DNA of 64,000 nt. Source: CAZLMW01 sp964560875. Its GTDB lineage: Bacteria; Myxococcota_A; UBA9042. The notes beneath the pieces were generated by a model. That model made no database searches. It was given only the letters and a program-made list of their open reading frames with translations, and had not been told where the DNA came from. Location: contig CAZLMW010000001.1 of NCBI GenBank assembly GCA_964560875.1, positions 1 through 64,000 of the forward strand, written 5' to 3'. Shown here one piece after another: positions 8,916-17,398 of the stretch (positions are counted from its first letter, which is position 1; each line of letters starts with the position of its first letter). A program made the translations under genes and the position numbers.

Positions 8916-9964
8916 GCCGCCGAAAGCGCGCCGCATTCGTCACCCAGGAGCTTCGCGCGCGGACGGTCGTGGTGATGCTGTACGGCGGCGATACAAGCCG
9001 CGAAGTGAACGAGGCCGCCAAACGCGTCATCGATGCGACCGGAGCCTCCATCATCTGGAAGGACGAACCCGCTGGGACCGTCGCCGTCGAACAGTGTGGC
9101 GATCCGCTGCCCGAATCCACGCTCGCCGCCGTGATGGACGCCGGCCTCTGCGTGCAGCCTTTGCTCAAGACCCCGGTCGGCGGCGGCTACACCTCGCCCA
9201 ACGTCACGCTGCGCAAGGCGATCAAGACATTCGCCGGCGTTCGTCGTCTGCGCACCCTGCCCGGCGTTGCCAGCCGCTACGAAGACGTCGACATCCTGCT
9301 TGTCCGCGAGATGACCGAAGGCACCTACGCCGGCATCGAGCACGAGATCGTCCCCGGCGTCGTGCAGACCATCAAGGTCATGACTGAGACGAAATGCCGC
9401 AACCTGGTCAAGTACAGCTTCGAGCTCGCCCGTCGCCGCGAACGCAGCCACGTGACGCTGGTTCACAAGGCCAACATCATGAAGATGAGCGACGGGATGC
9501 TCTGCCGCGTGGGCGAAGAGATCGCCAAGGACTACCCGGACATCGGCTTCTCGAAGTTGATCGCGGACAACGCCGCCATGCAGCTGGTCGCGCGCCCCAA
9601 GCAGTTCGATGTGATCGTCGCTGACAACCTCTTTGGCGATATCCTGGGCGATATCGGCGCGGGTGTGGTCGGCACTCCGGTCTTCGTCACCGGGGTCAAC
9701 GTCGGCGAAAAGGCGCTCGCTTTTCAATCCACGAACGTCCCCGCTGTCGTCCACAACGCCGCGGGTGAGCTGGCGATCAACCCACTGACCTTGCTCCTGC
9801 CGTGCATGGATCTGCTGCGCCACGTCGGCATGACCCAGTATCGCGACCGACTCATCGCCGCGCTGACGAGCGTCCTCAACAACCGCGCCTCGCTGACTCC
9901 CGACATGGGGGGTGAGGCCTCGACAAACGAAATGGCCGACGCCATCATTGCGGCGCTCGATTGA
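8912..9964 (+). CDS. Isocitrate dehydrogenase paralog lacking canonical NAD-binding loops
   Basis: 350 residues, clearly the same fold as the preceding gene: substrate Ser95/Asn97/Arg101 (YTSPNVTLRK), Tyr139 in EGTYAG, Lys186, Asp219, Asp239 region and DILGD are kept. The adenine-binding PGDGIGPE is replaced by LYGGDTSRE (23-31), and HGSAPDIAG is replaced by HNAAGELAIN (281-290). Loss of both coenzyme loops with retained substrate site is what is seen in regulatory subunits of eukaryotic NAD-IDH (yeast IDH1, mammalian beta/gamma), so a regulatory or allosteric subunit role is inferred. The start overlaps the upstream stop by four bases (ATGA). Confidence 0.8.
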   Translation: MSRRKRAAFVTQELRARTVVVMLYGGDTSREVNEAAKRVIDATGASIIWKDEPAGTVAVEQCGDPLPESTLAAVMDAGLCVQPLLKTPVGGGYTSPNVTLRKAIKTFAGVRRLRTLPGVASRYEDVDILLVREMTEGTYAGIEHEIVPGVVQTIKVMTETKCRNLVKYSFELARRRERSHVTLVHKANIMKMSDGMLCRVGEEIAKDYPDIGFSKLIADNAAMQLVARPKQFDVIVADNLFGDILGDIGAGVVGTPVFVTGVNVGEKALAFQSTNVPAVVHNAAGELAINPLTLLLPCMDLLRHVGMTQYRDRLIAALTSVLNNRASLTPDMGGEASTNEMADAIIAALD

Positions 9965-10045
9965 GCCCGCGCATCTCATCGCTCGCATCGACGCCCCAGA
10001 CGGGCGCTGCGACAGCCACAAGACGGCCCGAAACAGGAGACCACA

Positions 10046-10399
10046 ATGGCTTACATCATCACCAGGCTGTGCATCGACTGCAAAGACACCGCGTGCGCGG
10101 ACGTCTGCCCGGTGGAGTGCATCTACGAGTACAAGGGTGACGACAAGGCCAGCTGGCCCAACCAGCTCTACATCCACCCCGACGAGTGCATCGACTGCAC
10201 CAACTGCGAGCCCGCATGCCCGTGGAAGGCTGTCTTCGAAGAAGATGAGACCCCCGACGTGTTCGCCGACGATATCGAGCTGAACTACAAGATGGTCGAC
10301 CAGGAAGACGAGTTCGAAGTGGCTGAAATCGTGAAGGAAGCGTCGCCGACTCAGGATGAGATCGACGCCAACTTCAAGAAGTGGTCGTACACGCCGTAG
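10046..10399 (+). CDS. fdxA: 7Fe-type ferredoxin (FdxA-like)
   Basis: 117 residues. The N-terminal Cys pattern Cys9, Cys12, Cys17, Cys21-Pro and Cys25 followed by CIDCTNCEPACP fits the Azotobacter FdI type, with one [3Fe-4S] and one [4Fe-4S] cluster. The extra Cys12 leaves an 8Fe arrangement possible. The acidic C-terminal tail (about residues 65-117) is also typical of this family. It is a cytoplasmic low-potential electron carrier; partners are not evident nearby. AGGAG about eight bases before the ATG supports the start. It sits directly ahead of a small membrane protein and the mre operon. Confidence 0.88.
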   Translation: MAYIITRLCIDCKDTACADVCPVECIYEYKGDDKASWPNQLYIHPDECIDCTNCEPACPWKAVFEEDETPDVFADDIELNYKMVDQEDEFEVAEIVKEASPTQDEIDANFKKWSYTP

Positions 10400-10402
10400 C
10401 GT

Positions 10403-10885
10403 GTGATGGACGCAGCGCAAGACGTTTCCGCTGCGCCTCCGCCGAGCGCGTCTGAGCCCTCGCGCGGCCTGTCCCGACTCGATTCGCTGCTGTTGACGTC
10501 GTCGGCGGTCATCTACCTGGCTGCCGCTTGCGCCACAACGTTCATCACCTACCGACTGGGCTACGAGGACTGGTACCTCTACGCCTTGATGAGCCTGTGC
10601 ACGGCAACGGTCGTCACCAACTACGCGATCCTCAAACCGCGCGCGCCCTGGTGGCTGCGGATTGTGGTCTGGGGTTTTGCGGAGTTGGTCATCGCCGCGT
10701 GGTCGCTGCTGCTGTTTGAGCGCACCCAGGTCGGCTGGGTCATCGTCGATGGCAACGCGGTCGATCATGGCGCGCAGGGCTGGTTCTTTGTCTCCGTCGC
10801 GCTCAACGTGCTGTGCGGTGTGCTGTTGACAGTGCACCTGCTGTTTGTCGCCCCCCGCATTCGCCGTGCGGTCTTGGCTGGCTGA
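10403..10885 (+). CDS. Four-TM membrane protein of unknown function
   Basis: 160 residues with about four hydrophobic helices (roughly residues 28-48, 55-73, 86-106 and 124-150) and short loops; the C-terminus is basic. No family recognised. The start is GTG 10403 or the following ATG 10406, only a few bases after the ferredoxin stop; the end overlaps the likely GTG start of mreC by about 20 bases. This packing implies co-transcription with the elongasome genes, so a role in the cell envelope is possible but unproven. Confidence 0.7.
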   Translation: MMDAAQDVSAAPPPSASEPSRGLSRLDSLLLTSSAVIYLAAACATTFITYRLGYEDWYLYALMSLCTATVVTNYAILKPRAPWWLRIVVWGFAELVIAAWSLLLFERTQVGWVIVDGNAVDHGAQGWFFVSVALNVLCGVLLTVHLLFVAPRIRRAVLAG

Positions 10886-11831
10886 CGGCCCAACCGGGTA
10901 CCCCTTGCGCGACCTCCTCCTCCGCTACCGACGAACTCTGCTGCTGGGTCTTGCGCTCGCGCTGCCGCTGGCGCTCATGTACTACCACGGCAAGGTGCGC
11001 ACCCAGACCTCGCTGCTCGAGAGCATGCTGCTAACCATTACGGCACCGATCCAAGACGCCACCGGTTCGGTATTGCGGGGCGGGCTCAACCTGGTCGATG
11101 GCTATATCCTGCTGACCAGCGTGCGACATCGAAATCGCGAGCTGATGGCGGAAAACCAGGTGTTGCTCGGCGAGGCGTTGCGATCCCGGCAGCTGGCGGA
11201 AGAGCTGCGGAGAGTGAAAAAGCTGTGCGAGTTCCGGGAGAGCCGCAAGCAATTGGTCACTGTACCGGCGAGGGTGATCGGCCACGAGGTCTCCCAGTTT
11301 TATCGGGTCGTTCGCGTGCACGTTGATGTCGCTGGGGTGACCGGTCTGCGGGAAGGCATGGCGGTGGTCACCCACAACGGCGTGGTTGGACGGCTGGAGA
11401 AGGTGTCCGGCGGGTACGCCGACGTGATGCTCGTCACCGACGACCGCTCGCGAATCCACGCGACGATCGCGGGTAAGGGCGTGGTCGGAAGCGTCCGCGG
11501 ACAGGGCAAGCGCAACGAATTCGGCGCGCGATTTGTGCACTTGGACCGAGCTGAACGACGCGAACCGATCGCCGCTGACGACGCGGTGTTGACGACCGGT
11601 CACGACCGCGTGTTCCCGCCCGGCCTCGAGATCGGCCACGTGTCGTCGGCGCGCAGCACCCAAAAAGGCGCTTATCACGAGTTCACGTTGACCCCGGCCG
11701 TGCCGCTGGCCACGCTCGAAGAGGTGCTCATCGTCATCGAACACCACGCGCCCAAGCGCCCTCGCCCCAAACCCCAGGCGTCACGCGCCCGCCGCCTCCG
11801 CATCGACCCGGCCAACACACCCGACGGCTGA
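10866..11831 (+). CDS. mreC: Rod shape-determining protein MreC
   Basis: About 321 residues. It has a short cytoplasmic N-terminus, one TM helix (about 24-40), a coiled-coil-forming segment (about 68-110, ENQVLLGEALRSRQLAEELRR) and the paired beta-barrel periplasmic domain with the family-typical GLREGMAVVTHNGVVGRL and VTDDRSRIHA. MreC links MreB filaments to PBP2/RodA during cell elongation. The GTG at 10866, inside the end of the preceding gene, is chosen because the longer TTG start at 10845 is less likely; a start a few codons later is also possible. The C-terminal tail is basic and Pro-rich. It is followed by mreD, PBP2 and rodA. Confidence 0.88.
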   Translation: MRSWLADGPTGYPLRDLLLRYRRTLLLGLALALPLALMYYHGKVRTQTSLLESMLLTITAPIQDATGSVLRGGLNLVDGYILLTSVRHRNRELMAENQVLLGEALRSRQLAEELRRVKKLCEFRESRKQLVTVPARVIGHEVSQFYRVVRVHVDVAGVTGLREGMAVVTHNGVVGRLEKVSGGYADVMLVTDDRSRIHATIAGKGVVGSVRGQGKRNEFGARFVHLDRAERREPIAADDAVLTTGHDRVFPPGLEIGHVSSARSTQKGAYHEFTLTPAVPLATLEEVLIVIEHHAPKRPRPKPQASRARRLRIDPANTPDG

Positions 11832-11872
11832 TCGCCCGACCGCGACAGACAACCCGTTCTTTCACACGAATC

Positions 11873-12388
11873 ATGAAACACTTCTCCTGGCTGCTGGTTA
11901 CGTTTGTGCTGCTCGGGCTCGGCTCGCCGCTTTTGGGCACGTTCGAGATGCAGATGTACGTGCCGGACGTGCTGGTCTTGTCGGCCGTCTACATCGCGGT
12001 GCGCGGAGACTTGCTGCCCGGTGTGATGACGATCTTCGTCGCCGGGCTGCTCAAAGACGGCTTCGTGCTCGCGTCGCCCGTCGGTCTGTTCGCGGAGATC
12101 GGCGTCTTGTCCTTGCTTGGAGCCCGCGTTTTCCTGCGACGTGTCGACCTGCGGAGCATGGTGCCGTTGATGGCGACAGCGGCCGCGGCGTCGATGGTGG
12201 CGACGGGCATGTTCTGGCTGTTGGCGACCGTTTTCGACCGCGACTTCGGCGGCTCCGACCAGGTGTTGAGCACCTTCCTGCCGTTGGCCCTCGCCACGAT
12301 GCTCGCCGCACCGGTGCAGTTCGCGATCCTCGACCGGGTGTCCGGCCTGTTCGGGCCCCGCGAACGCTCGGGGATGTTGCTGCGCTGA
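11873..12388 (+). CDS. mreD: Rod shape-determining protein MreD
   Basis: 171-residue integral membrane protein with five to six hydrophobic segments, size and position matching MreD. The acidic/basic pattern FEMQMYVPDVLVLSAVYIAV followed by a lysine-aspartate loop (LLKDGF) matches MreD, where a D/G-rich loop follows the second helix. It works in the elongasome with MreC, PBP2 and RodA. Its TGA overlaps the ATG of the PBP2 gene by one base, so translation is coupled. Confidence 0.85.
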   Translation: MKHFSWLLVTFVLLGLGSPLLGTFEMQMYVPDVLVLSAVYIAVRGDLLPGVMTIFVAGLLKDGFVLASPVGLFAEIGVLSLLGARVFLRRVDLRSMVPLMATAAAASMVATGMFWLLATVFDRDFGGSDQVLSTFLPLALATMLAAPVQFAILDRVSGLFGPRERSGMLLR

Positions 12389-14628
12389 TGGCCCGCCTGC
12401 AGCTCGGTCCGTCGCATGACTCTGCGGCCTTCCATGTGCGCAACCGCGTGGCCATGGCGGTCGTCGCGGCCGGTTGCCTGATGCTGGGCGCGCGCCTTCT
12501 GCTCGTGCAGGTGGTTAGCGGTGACACCTACGAGCAGTACGCGTCGGTCGAGCGGGTAAGCAAGGTCCGCGCAACGGCTCCGCGCGGTCTGATCCTCGGT
12601 CGAAATGGCGACGTCCTCGCACGCAACATCGAGAGCCATCGCCTCGAGATCCTCACGCACAGGGTCAAGAAGAAGCGCATCGTGCCGATCGCCGACACGA
12701 TCGCGTCGCTGCTGAACCTGACCGATGCGCAGTACAAGGGCCTGCTCGCCGAGCTTGGGAAACCGGTCGATCCGCGCCGCCGAAAACCGCTCGTTGTTCG
12801 ACGCGGGCTGGTCTCGACCCACTGCCCGTTCGACAGTCATCGGCTCGAGCTCGCCGGCGACGTCACATACTCGTTTTGTCCGACATGTGGCCGCACTTTC
12901 GAGCGCCCGCCGAAAAAACAATCGTGTCCGGTCGACCGACGCAAGCTCCTTCCGAGCGGTAACGGAGACGGCCTTCACTGCGGCGTCTGCGGGCGAGAAT
13001 TCCTCGCCAAGGCGACGTGTCCGTACGACGAGACACCCGTGCGCGAAGGCGTGCATATCCTCCATTGCCCGATGTGTGGCCGCACGTTCAACGACGAAGT
13101 CGCGCTGCTCCGGTCCAACCTGCATCGTTTGCCCGAAGCCCGGATCCGCACCGAGATCCAGCGCGAGTACCCCTACCGGTACCTGTCGAGCCATGTGCTC
13201 GGCTACATGTCGCGCGTCAACCGTCGCGACCTCCGGCCCTTTCATCCCAAGGCACCCGCGCGCTTCTCGATCAACGACAAGGTCGGGCGCACCGGGCTCG
13301 AACGGGCGCTCGACAGCCTGCTGCGCGGGATCGACGGCGAACAGGTCCTGGTGCGGCGACACGGCCTCGAGCAAGAAGCGCCCGAGCTCAAGGAGCTGCT
13401 CCAGGCGATGCGTCCCCAACCGACGGTGCCCGGCTGGACGGTTCGGTTGACGCTCGATCTCAAGCTGCAGCGGGTGGCGAAAGTCGCCATGCGTCATGTT
13501 CATTCGGGCGCGTGCGTCGCCCTGCATGTACCCACCGGCGAGATCCTCGTCATGTACAGCAAGCCGAGCTTTGACCCCAACGCCTGGTCCGGTCGCCTGA
13601 CCCCCGAGATCAAGGCGCGAACCGACGCCAGCCCCTATTCGCCGCTGCTCAACAAGGCGGTGCACCCGTTTCCGCCCGCGTCGGTTTTCAAAGCGGTATC
13701 GGCCGCCGCTGCGCTCGAAGAGGGGGTCGTCACGCCCAAGACGCGGTTTCATTGCCCCGGCTACTACGAGTTCGGCCGCCGCCGCTTTCACTGCCACAAG
13801 CGCAAGGGCGGTCATGGCGATGTCGACCTCAAGGCCGCGATCGAGCGCAGCTGCGACGTCTATTTCTACAAGGTCGGCGAGCAGCTCGGCCTCGACAAGC
13901 TCGCCAAGTGGGCTCGGAAGATGGGGCTTGGGCAGCACACCGGTATCGAGATCCCCGAACGCATCGGACGCCTGCCGACGATGGCCTGGTACAAGAAGCG
14001 CAAGGGTGGATATTACCCCGGTTTCGCCCTGTCGACGGCGGTCGGGCAGAAAGACGTGACCGCAACGCCGCTGCAGCTTGCTCGCCTGTACGCCGGGATC
14101 GCGCGGGGCGGGGAACTGACGCCGGTTACGCTGATCCGCGGGTTGGAGAATAGCGACGGCAGGGCGCGGGTTTTCGGGCGCGGCAAGAACGTCGACATGG
14201 GCCTCAAGCCCGTGACGTTGCAGCACGTCCAGGCCGGTTTGCTCGCCGTCTTGGAAGGCCCGATGGGAACCGCTCGCAAGATCCGCCTTGGCTCGGTACG
14301 GATGGCGGGCAAGACGGGCACGGCCGAAGCTGCCCAGCGGGCCAAGAAGGGGGCGCCCAAGGATGTCGTGCGCTGGATGAAAGCTGACCACGCCTGGTTT
14401 GTCGCGTACGCGCCCGTCGAGAAGCCGGAGATCGTGGTGGCGGCGTTCGTTGAACACGGCGGCGGTGGCGGTCATGTGGCGGCGCCGATCGTCAAGCAAG
14501 TTGTGCGATCGTGGTTTCGCGCCCATCCCCCGGGTCAGGAGCAGCAGGACCTTCCGAGAACCTCGAAAAAACGGGACCTGTGGGGCCCTCATCCGCTGCC
14601 AGCCCATGATCACGGGGCGCGTCCATGA
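12388..14628 (+). CDS. mrdA: Penicillin-binding protein 2 (elongasome transpeptidase) with Cys-rich insertion
   Basis: 746-residue class B PBP. N-terminal TM helix is about 20-42. The transpeptidase triad is present: SVFK at 432-435, SCD at 488-490, KTG at 642-644. It crosslinks peptidoglycan for sidewall growth with the RodA polymerase encoded next. The unusual part is residues 146-233 within the pedestal/dimerisation region. Three units of about 32 residues each contain one CPxD and one CxxCGRxF element (Cys146/164/167, Cys180/198/201, Cys211/227/230), resembling zinc-ribbon or rubredoxin knuckles. E. coli PBP2 (633 residues) lacks this, which accounts for most of the extra length. Start overlaps mreD; TGA overlaps rodA (ATGA). 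Confidence 0.9.
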   Translation: MARLQLGPSHDSAAFHVRNRVAMAVVAAGCLMLGARLLLVQVVSGDTYEQYASVERVSKVRATAPRGLILGRNGDVLARNIESHRLEILTHRVKKKRIVPIADTIASLLNLTDAQYKGLLAELGKPVDPRRRKPLVVRRGLVSTHCPFDSHRLELAGDVTYSFCPTCGRTFERPPKKQSCPVDRRKLLPSGNGDGLHCGVCGREFLAKATCPYDETPVREGVHILHCPMCGRTFNDEVALLRSNLHRLPEARIRTEIQREYPYRYLSSHVLGYMSRVNRRDLRPFHPKAPARFSINDKVGRTGLERALDSLLRGIDGEQVLVRRHGLEQEAPELKELLQAMRPQPTVPGWTVRLTLDLKLQRVAKVAMRHVHSGACVALHVPTGEILVMYSKPSFDPNAWSGRLTPEIKARTDASPYSPLLNKAVHPFPPASVFKAVSAAAALEEGVVTPKTRFHCPGYYEFGRRRFHCHKRKGGHGDVDLKAAIERSCDVYFYKVGEQLGLDKLAKWARKMGLGQHTGIEIPERIGRLPTMAWYKKRKGGYYPGFALSTAVGQKDVTATPLQLARLYAGIARGGELTPVTLIRGLENSDGRARVFGRGKNVDMGLKPVTLQHVQAGLLAVLEGPMGTARKIRLGSVRMAGKTGTAEAAQRAKKGAPKDVVRWMKADHAWFVAYAPVEKPEIVVAAFVEHGGGGGHVAAPIVKQVVRSWFRAHPPGQEQQDLPRTSKKRDLWGPHPLPAHDHGARP

Positions 14629-15737
14629 GCCTCGCGCGCCGCCTCCGCCAGCCGTCGTTGATCATCGGCATGTTGTCGTTGCTGCTGCTCTGCGCGGCGT
14701 CGATCCACTCGCTCACGTTCATCGACGAGCTGACCGGCGACAGCTACCACCGCAGCCAGACGATCTGGGTTGTGCTCGGCCTCATCGGCGCGGGCGTCGT
14801 GGCCGGCATGGACATCGGGTTTGTGCGCAGGTTGTCGCCGACCGTCTACCAGGTGCTGATCTTGCTGTTGATCGCGGTCTTGGTCTTCGGGCGCGAGATC
14901 AACCACAGCCGACGTTGGATCGAGCTCGGCCCGGCCAACCTGCAGCCAAGCGAGTTCATGAAGCTCGCCGTGGTGCTGATGCTTGCCGATTGGTTTGATC
15001 GACGACGCAAAGCGGAGGCATGGGCGCTCAGCCGGCTGATTATCCCGATGGCGATCATGTTGGTGCCGACGATCCTCATCAATCGGCAGCCCGACCTGGG
15101 CACGTCGATCTGCGTGGCTCTCATCGCGGCGAGCGTCATTCTGTATGAAGGGGTGCGCCGTCAGACATTGGTCGCGGCGGTCCTCCTGGTCGTGCTGGGC
15201 ATCCCGCTCGCGTGGCGTTTCGGCGCGGTCGAGAGCTATCAAAAAGCCCGGGTCCAGGCGTGGCTCGCTCTCGATGAAAACGCGTCGAAGAAGCGGCGGA
15301 CCGCGCGCGCATCACAGGCGGAACAGGCGCTGTGGGCTGTCGGCTCGGGCCGGCTTTTCGGCCGCACTGCGACGGACGCCAGGCGTTCGGTCTTGCGTCA
15401 CCTGCCGTTTCTGCACACCGATTTCGTGCTGGCGGCGTGGGCCGAGCTATACGGCCTCGCGGGGACTCTTGCGCTCTTTGGCTTGTACGGAGGGATCCTG
15501 CTGTGGGCGCTGCATCTGGCCGACACATCGCGCGAACGTTTTGACGCGTTGCTCGCGGTCGGGGTTGCATCGCTCATCTTTTGGCAGTTCTTCATCAACA
15601 GCGGAATGGTCATCGGGATGCTGCCGGTGGTGGGCATGACCCTGCCGGTGATGAGCTACGGCGGCTCATCGATGCTGACCGTGCTGCTGTCGGTGGGCTT
15701 TTTGCTCAACATCGCGCTTCGTCGGCGCACCCTTTAG
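14625..15737 (+). CDS. rodA: Rod-shape SEDS glycosyltransferase RodA
   Basis: 370 residues, about ten TM helices, SEDS family. The signature GPANLQPSEFMKLA lies near 104-117 and the C-terminal GMTLPVMSYGGSSML near 341-355. RodA polymerises lipid II glycan strands in partnership with PBP2. It starts four bases inside the PBP2 stop, confirming an elongasome operon mreC-mreD-mrdA-rodA. mreB is not in the window. Confidence 0.92.
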   Translation: MSLARRLRQPSLIIGMLSLLLLCAASIHSLTFIDELTGDSYHRSQTIWVVLGLIGAGVVAGMDIGFVRRLSPTVYQVLILLLIAVLVFGREINHSRRWIELGPANLQPSEFMKLAVVLMLADWFDRRRKAEAWALSRLIIPMAIMLVPTILINRQPDLGTSICVALIAASVILYEGVRRQTLVAAVLLVVLGIPLAWRFGAVESYQKARVQAWLALDENASKKRRTARASQAEQALWAVGSGRLFGRTATDARRSVLRHLPFLHTDFVLAAWAELYGLAGTLALFGLYGGILLWALHLADTSRERFDALLAVGVASLIFWQFFINSGMVIGMLPVVGMTLPVMSYGGSSMLTVLLSVGFLLNIALRRRTL

Positions 15738-15781
15738 CCCGGGTTAGCCCGCCATCGCGGCCAACGAGCGGAGTGAACGAC

Positions 15782-17353
15782 GTGAACAAGGCCAGCAACC
15801 GCACGATCGGCCTGTACCTGGCCGGGATCGCCCTGGTTTGCGCCGCCATCTACGCGCCGAGCATCGTTGGCGCCGAGTACGTGCACGACGATCATCCTGC
15901 GGTTGTCGACAACCCGCTTGTGACCTGGCCGCCCGATCTCGGCGCGATCTTCACATCGTCCTACTTCGGGCCCGGCAAAGAGTTTGCGCACATGCCGTTG
16001 TCACGGCCGCTGGTCACGATCGGCTTTGCGGCAGAGCGCGCGATCGGCCTGGAGGCAGTCGGTCAGAAGTTCATCAGCCTGCTCCGATACATGGTGATCT
16101 GCGTGATTCTCGCGGTCGTTGTAACAAAGACGCTGGGACCACATGCCCAAGCGCGACGCATCGGGGCGCTCACGGGCCTGTTGTTTGCGGTGCATCCCGC
16201 GCACGTCGGCGTGGTCATGAGCGTGGCGTATCGGACCGAGATCCTGGCGCTGATGATGGTGCTGCTGGCGACATGGGCGCTGCTTGAGCCCAGGGCCCGC
16301 AAGTTGGCACCGCTGCTCTTGTTGATCGGTTTGCTGTGCAAGGAATCGGCGGTGTGTGTGCTGGCACCGTGGGCGACCATCGCGTGGCTGCGGCGTGATC
16401 GATCCATCGCTCGGATGATCGGGGCGGCGCTTGTAGTGGTCGCCGCGTTTGTCGCGTGGCGGGCGACCATGCTTGGCGGGGTCACCATTGCGACGATTCC
16501 CTACCTGGACAATCCGCTGGCTCGTGTGGCCGCTGGTGAGCGAATCGTCGGCGGTCTGTCACTTGTCGCGCTCGCCGCGGAACATCTTGTTTTTCCTGTT
16601 GATCTCGCCCCTGACTACTCGTTTGACGCCCTGCGATTGCCAGCTGGCTGGTCGACGTCTGCCATCATCGGTCTGGCGATCATCGGCGCCATCGGGGCAG
16701 CGGTCGCGGTCGGCTTGAGACGTCGCGCCGCTGATGCACCGGTTGCCAACGCCGGGTTCACGGGTCTGGCCGCCTTGTGGATCGCCGCATTCTGGTCGCC
16801 GGTCGCAAATATCCTGTTCGCGATCCCGGTTCTCTTCGCCGACCGCTTGCTGTTCGCGCCGTCGGCCGGTTTCTGCGCCCTCGTCGCGGCGCTCCTGGTC
16901 AAGATTCCCGACCGCAAGGTGATGTTTCCGGCCGTCGTTGGGCTGATCGTGCTTGGCGGCGGGCTCGGATCGCACCTGGTCGCGGCCGACTGGAAGACGG
17001 ACAAGGCGCTGTACACGCGGGGCGTCGAGCTCGAACCACGGTCGGTCAAGATGCGCCTCAATCTCGGGCTGCTGCAGCTTCGTGAGCGGGAACCCGCGCA
17101 GGCTGTCGTCACCTTGGAGCCCGGGCATCGGATCGCGCCGCCGGATCACGACGTGCGTGAGGCGCTGGTGACCGCTTACGCCGAGAGCAACCGGTGCGCT
17201 CCGGGCCGGCCTCTCGTCGACCGGATCGTGGCTGAGAACCGGGCGCCGCGTGCGGTCCGTGTGGCGCTGCTGAAATACGCGCTGGCATGCCGCGACTTCA
17301 AGCTCGCCAACGCGCTCGGAAAGTCGCTGGGACTCAAGCGCAAGACGCGATGA
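15782..17353 (+). CDS. TMTC-like GT-C membrane glycosyltransferase with TPR tail
   Basis: 523 residues, roughly ten TM segments, and a soluble C-terminal helical part with TPR-like repeats (about 415-490, MRLNLGLLQLREREPAQAV). The N-terminal loop after the first TM contains YVHDDHPAVVDNPLV, resembling the DDH-x-I-x-x-N-P motif of TMTC-type protein O-mannosyltransferases and bacterial relatives; the acidic pair would be catalytic. Substrate, donor and acceptor are unknown; modification of exported proteins is an inference. The start is GTG 15782 because GGAG at 15770-15773 is correctly spaced; GTG 15773 is an alternative. It follows rodA by 44 bases on the same strand. Confidence 0.72.
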   Translation: MNKASNRTIGLYLAGIALVCAAIYAPSIVGAEYVHDDHPAVVDNPLVTWPPDLGAIFTSSYFGPGKEFAHMPLSRPLVTIGFAAERAIGLEAVGQKFISLLRYMVICVILAVVVTKTLGPHAQARRIGALTGLLFAVHPAHVGVVMSVAYRTEILALMMVLLATWALLEPRARKLAPLLLLIGLLCKESAVCVLAPWATIAWLRRDRSIARMIGAALVVVAAFVAWRATMLGGVTIATIPYLDNPLARVAAGERIVGGLSLVALAAEHLVFPVDLAPDYSFDALRLPAGWSTSAIIGLAIIGAIGAAVAVGLRRRAADAPVANAGFTGLAALWIAAFWSPVANILFAIPVLFADRLLFAPSAGFCALVAALLVKIPDRKVMFPAVVGLIVLGGGLGSHLVAADWKTDKALYTRGVELEPRSVKMRLNLGLLQLREREPAQAVVTLEPGHRIAPPDHDVREALVTAYAESNRCAPGRPLVDRIVAENRAPRAVRVALLKYALACRDFKLANALGKSLGLKRKTR

Positions 17354-17398
17354 CATCGGTTTGCCAAAAGCGCACCGGGTGATAGACGGTGTGCTGTC

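Noticed and set aside
8762..10837. 691-residue antisense frame across the IDH and ferredoxin genes
   Set aside because: Antisense shadow; no signal, motif or conserved residues, and the plus-strand genes are clear.
11989..14613. 874-residue antisense frame across mreD and PBP2
   Set aside because: Shadow of coupled elongasome genes.
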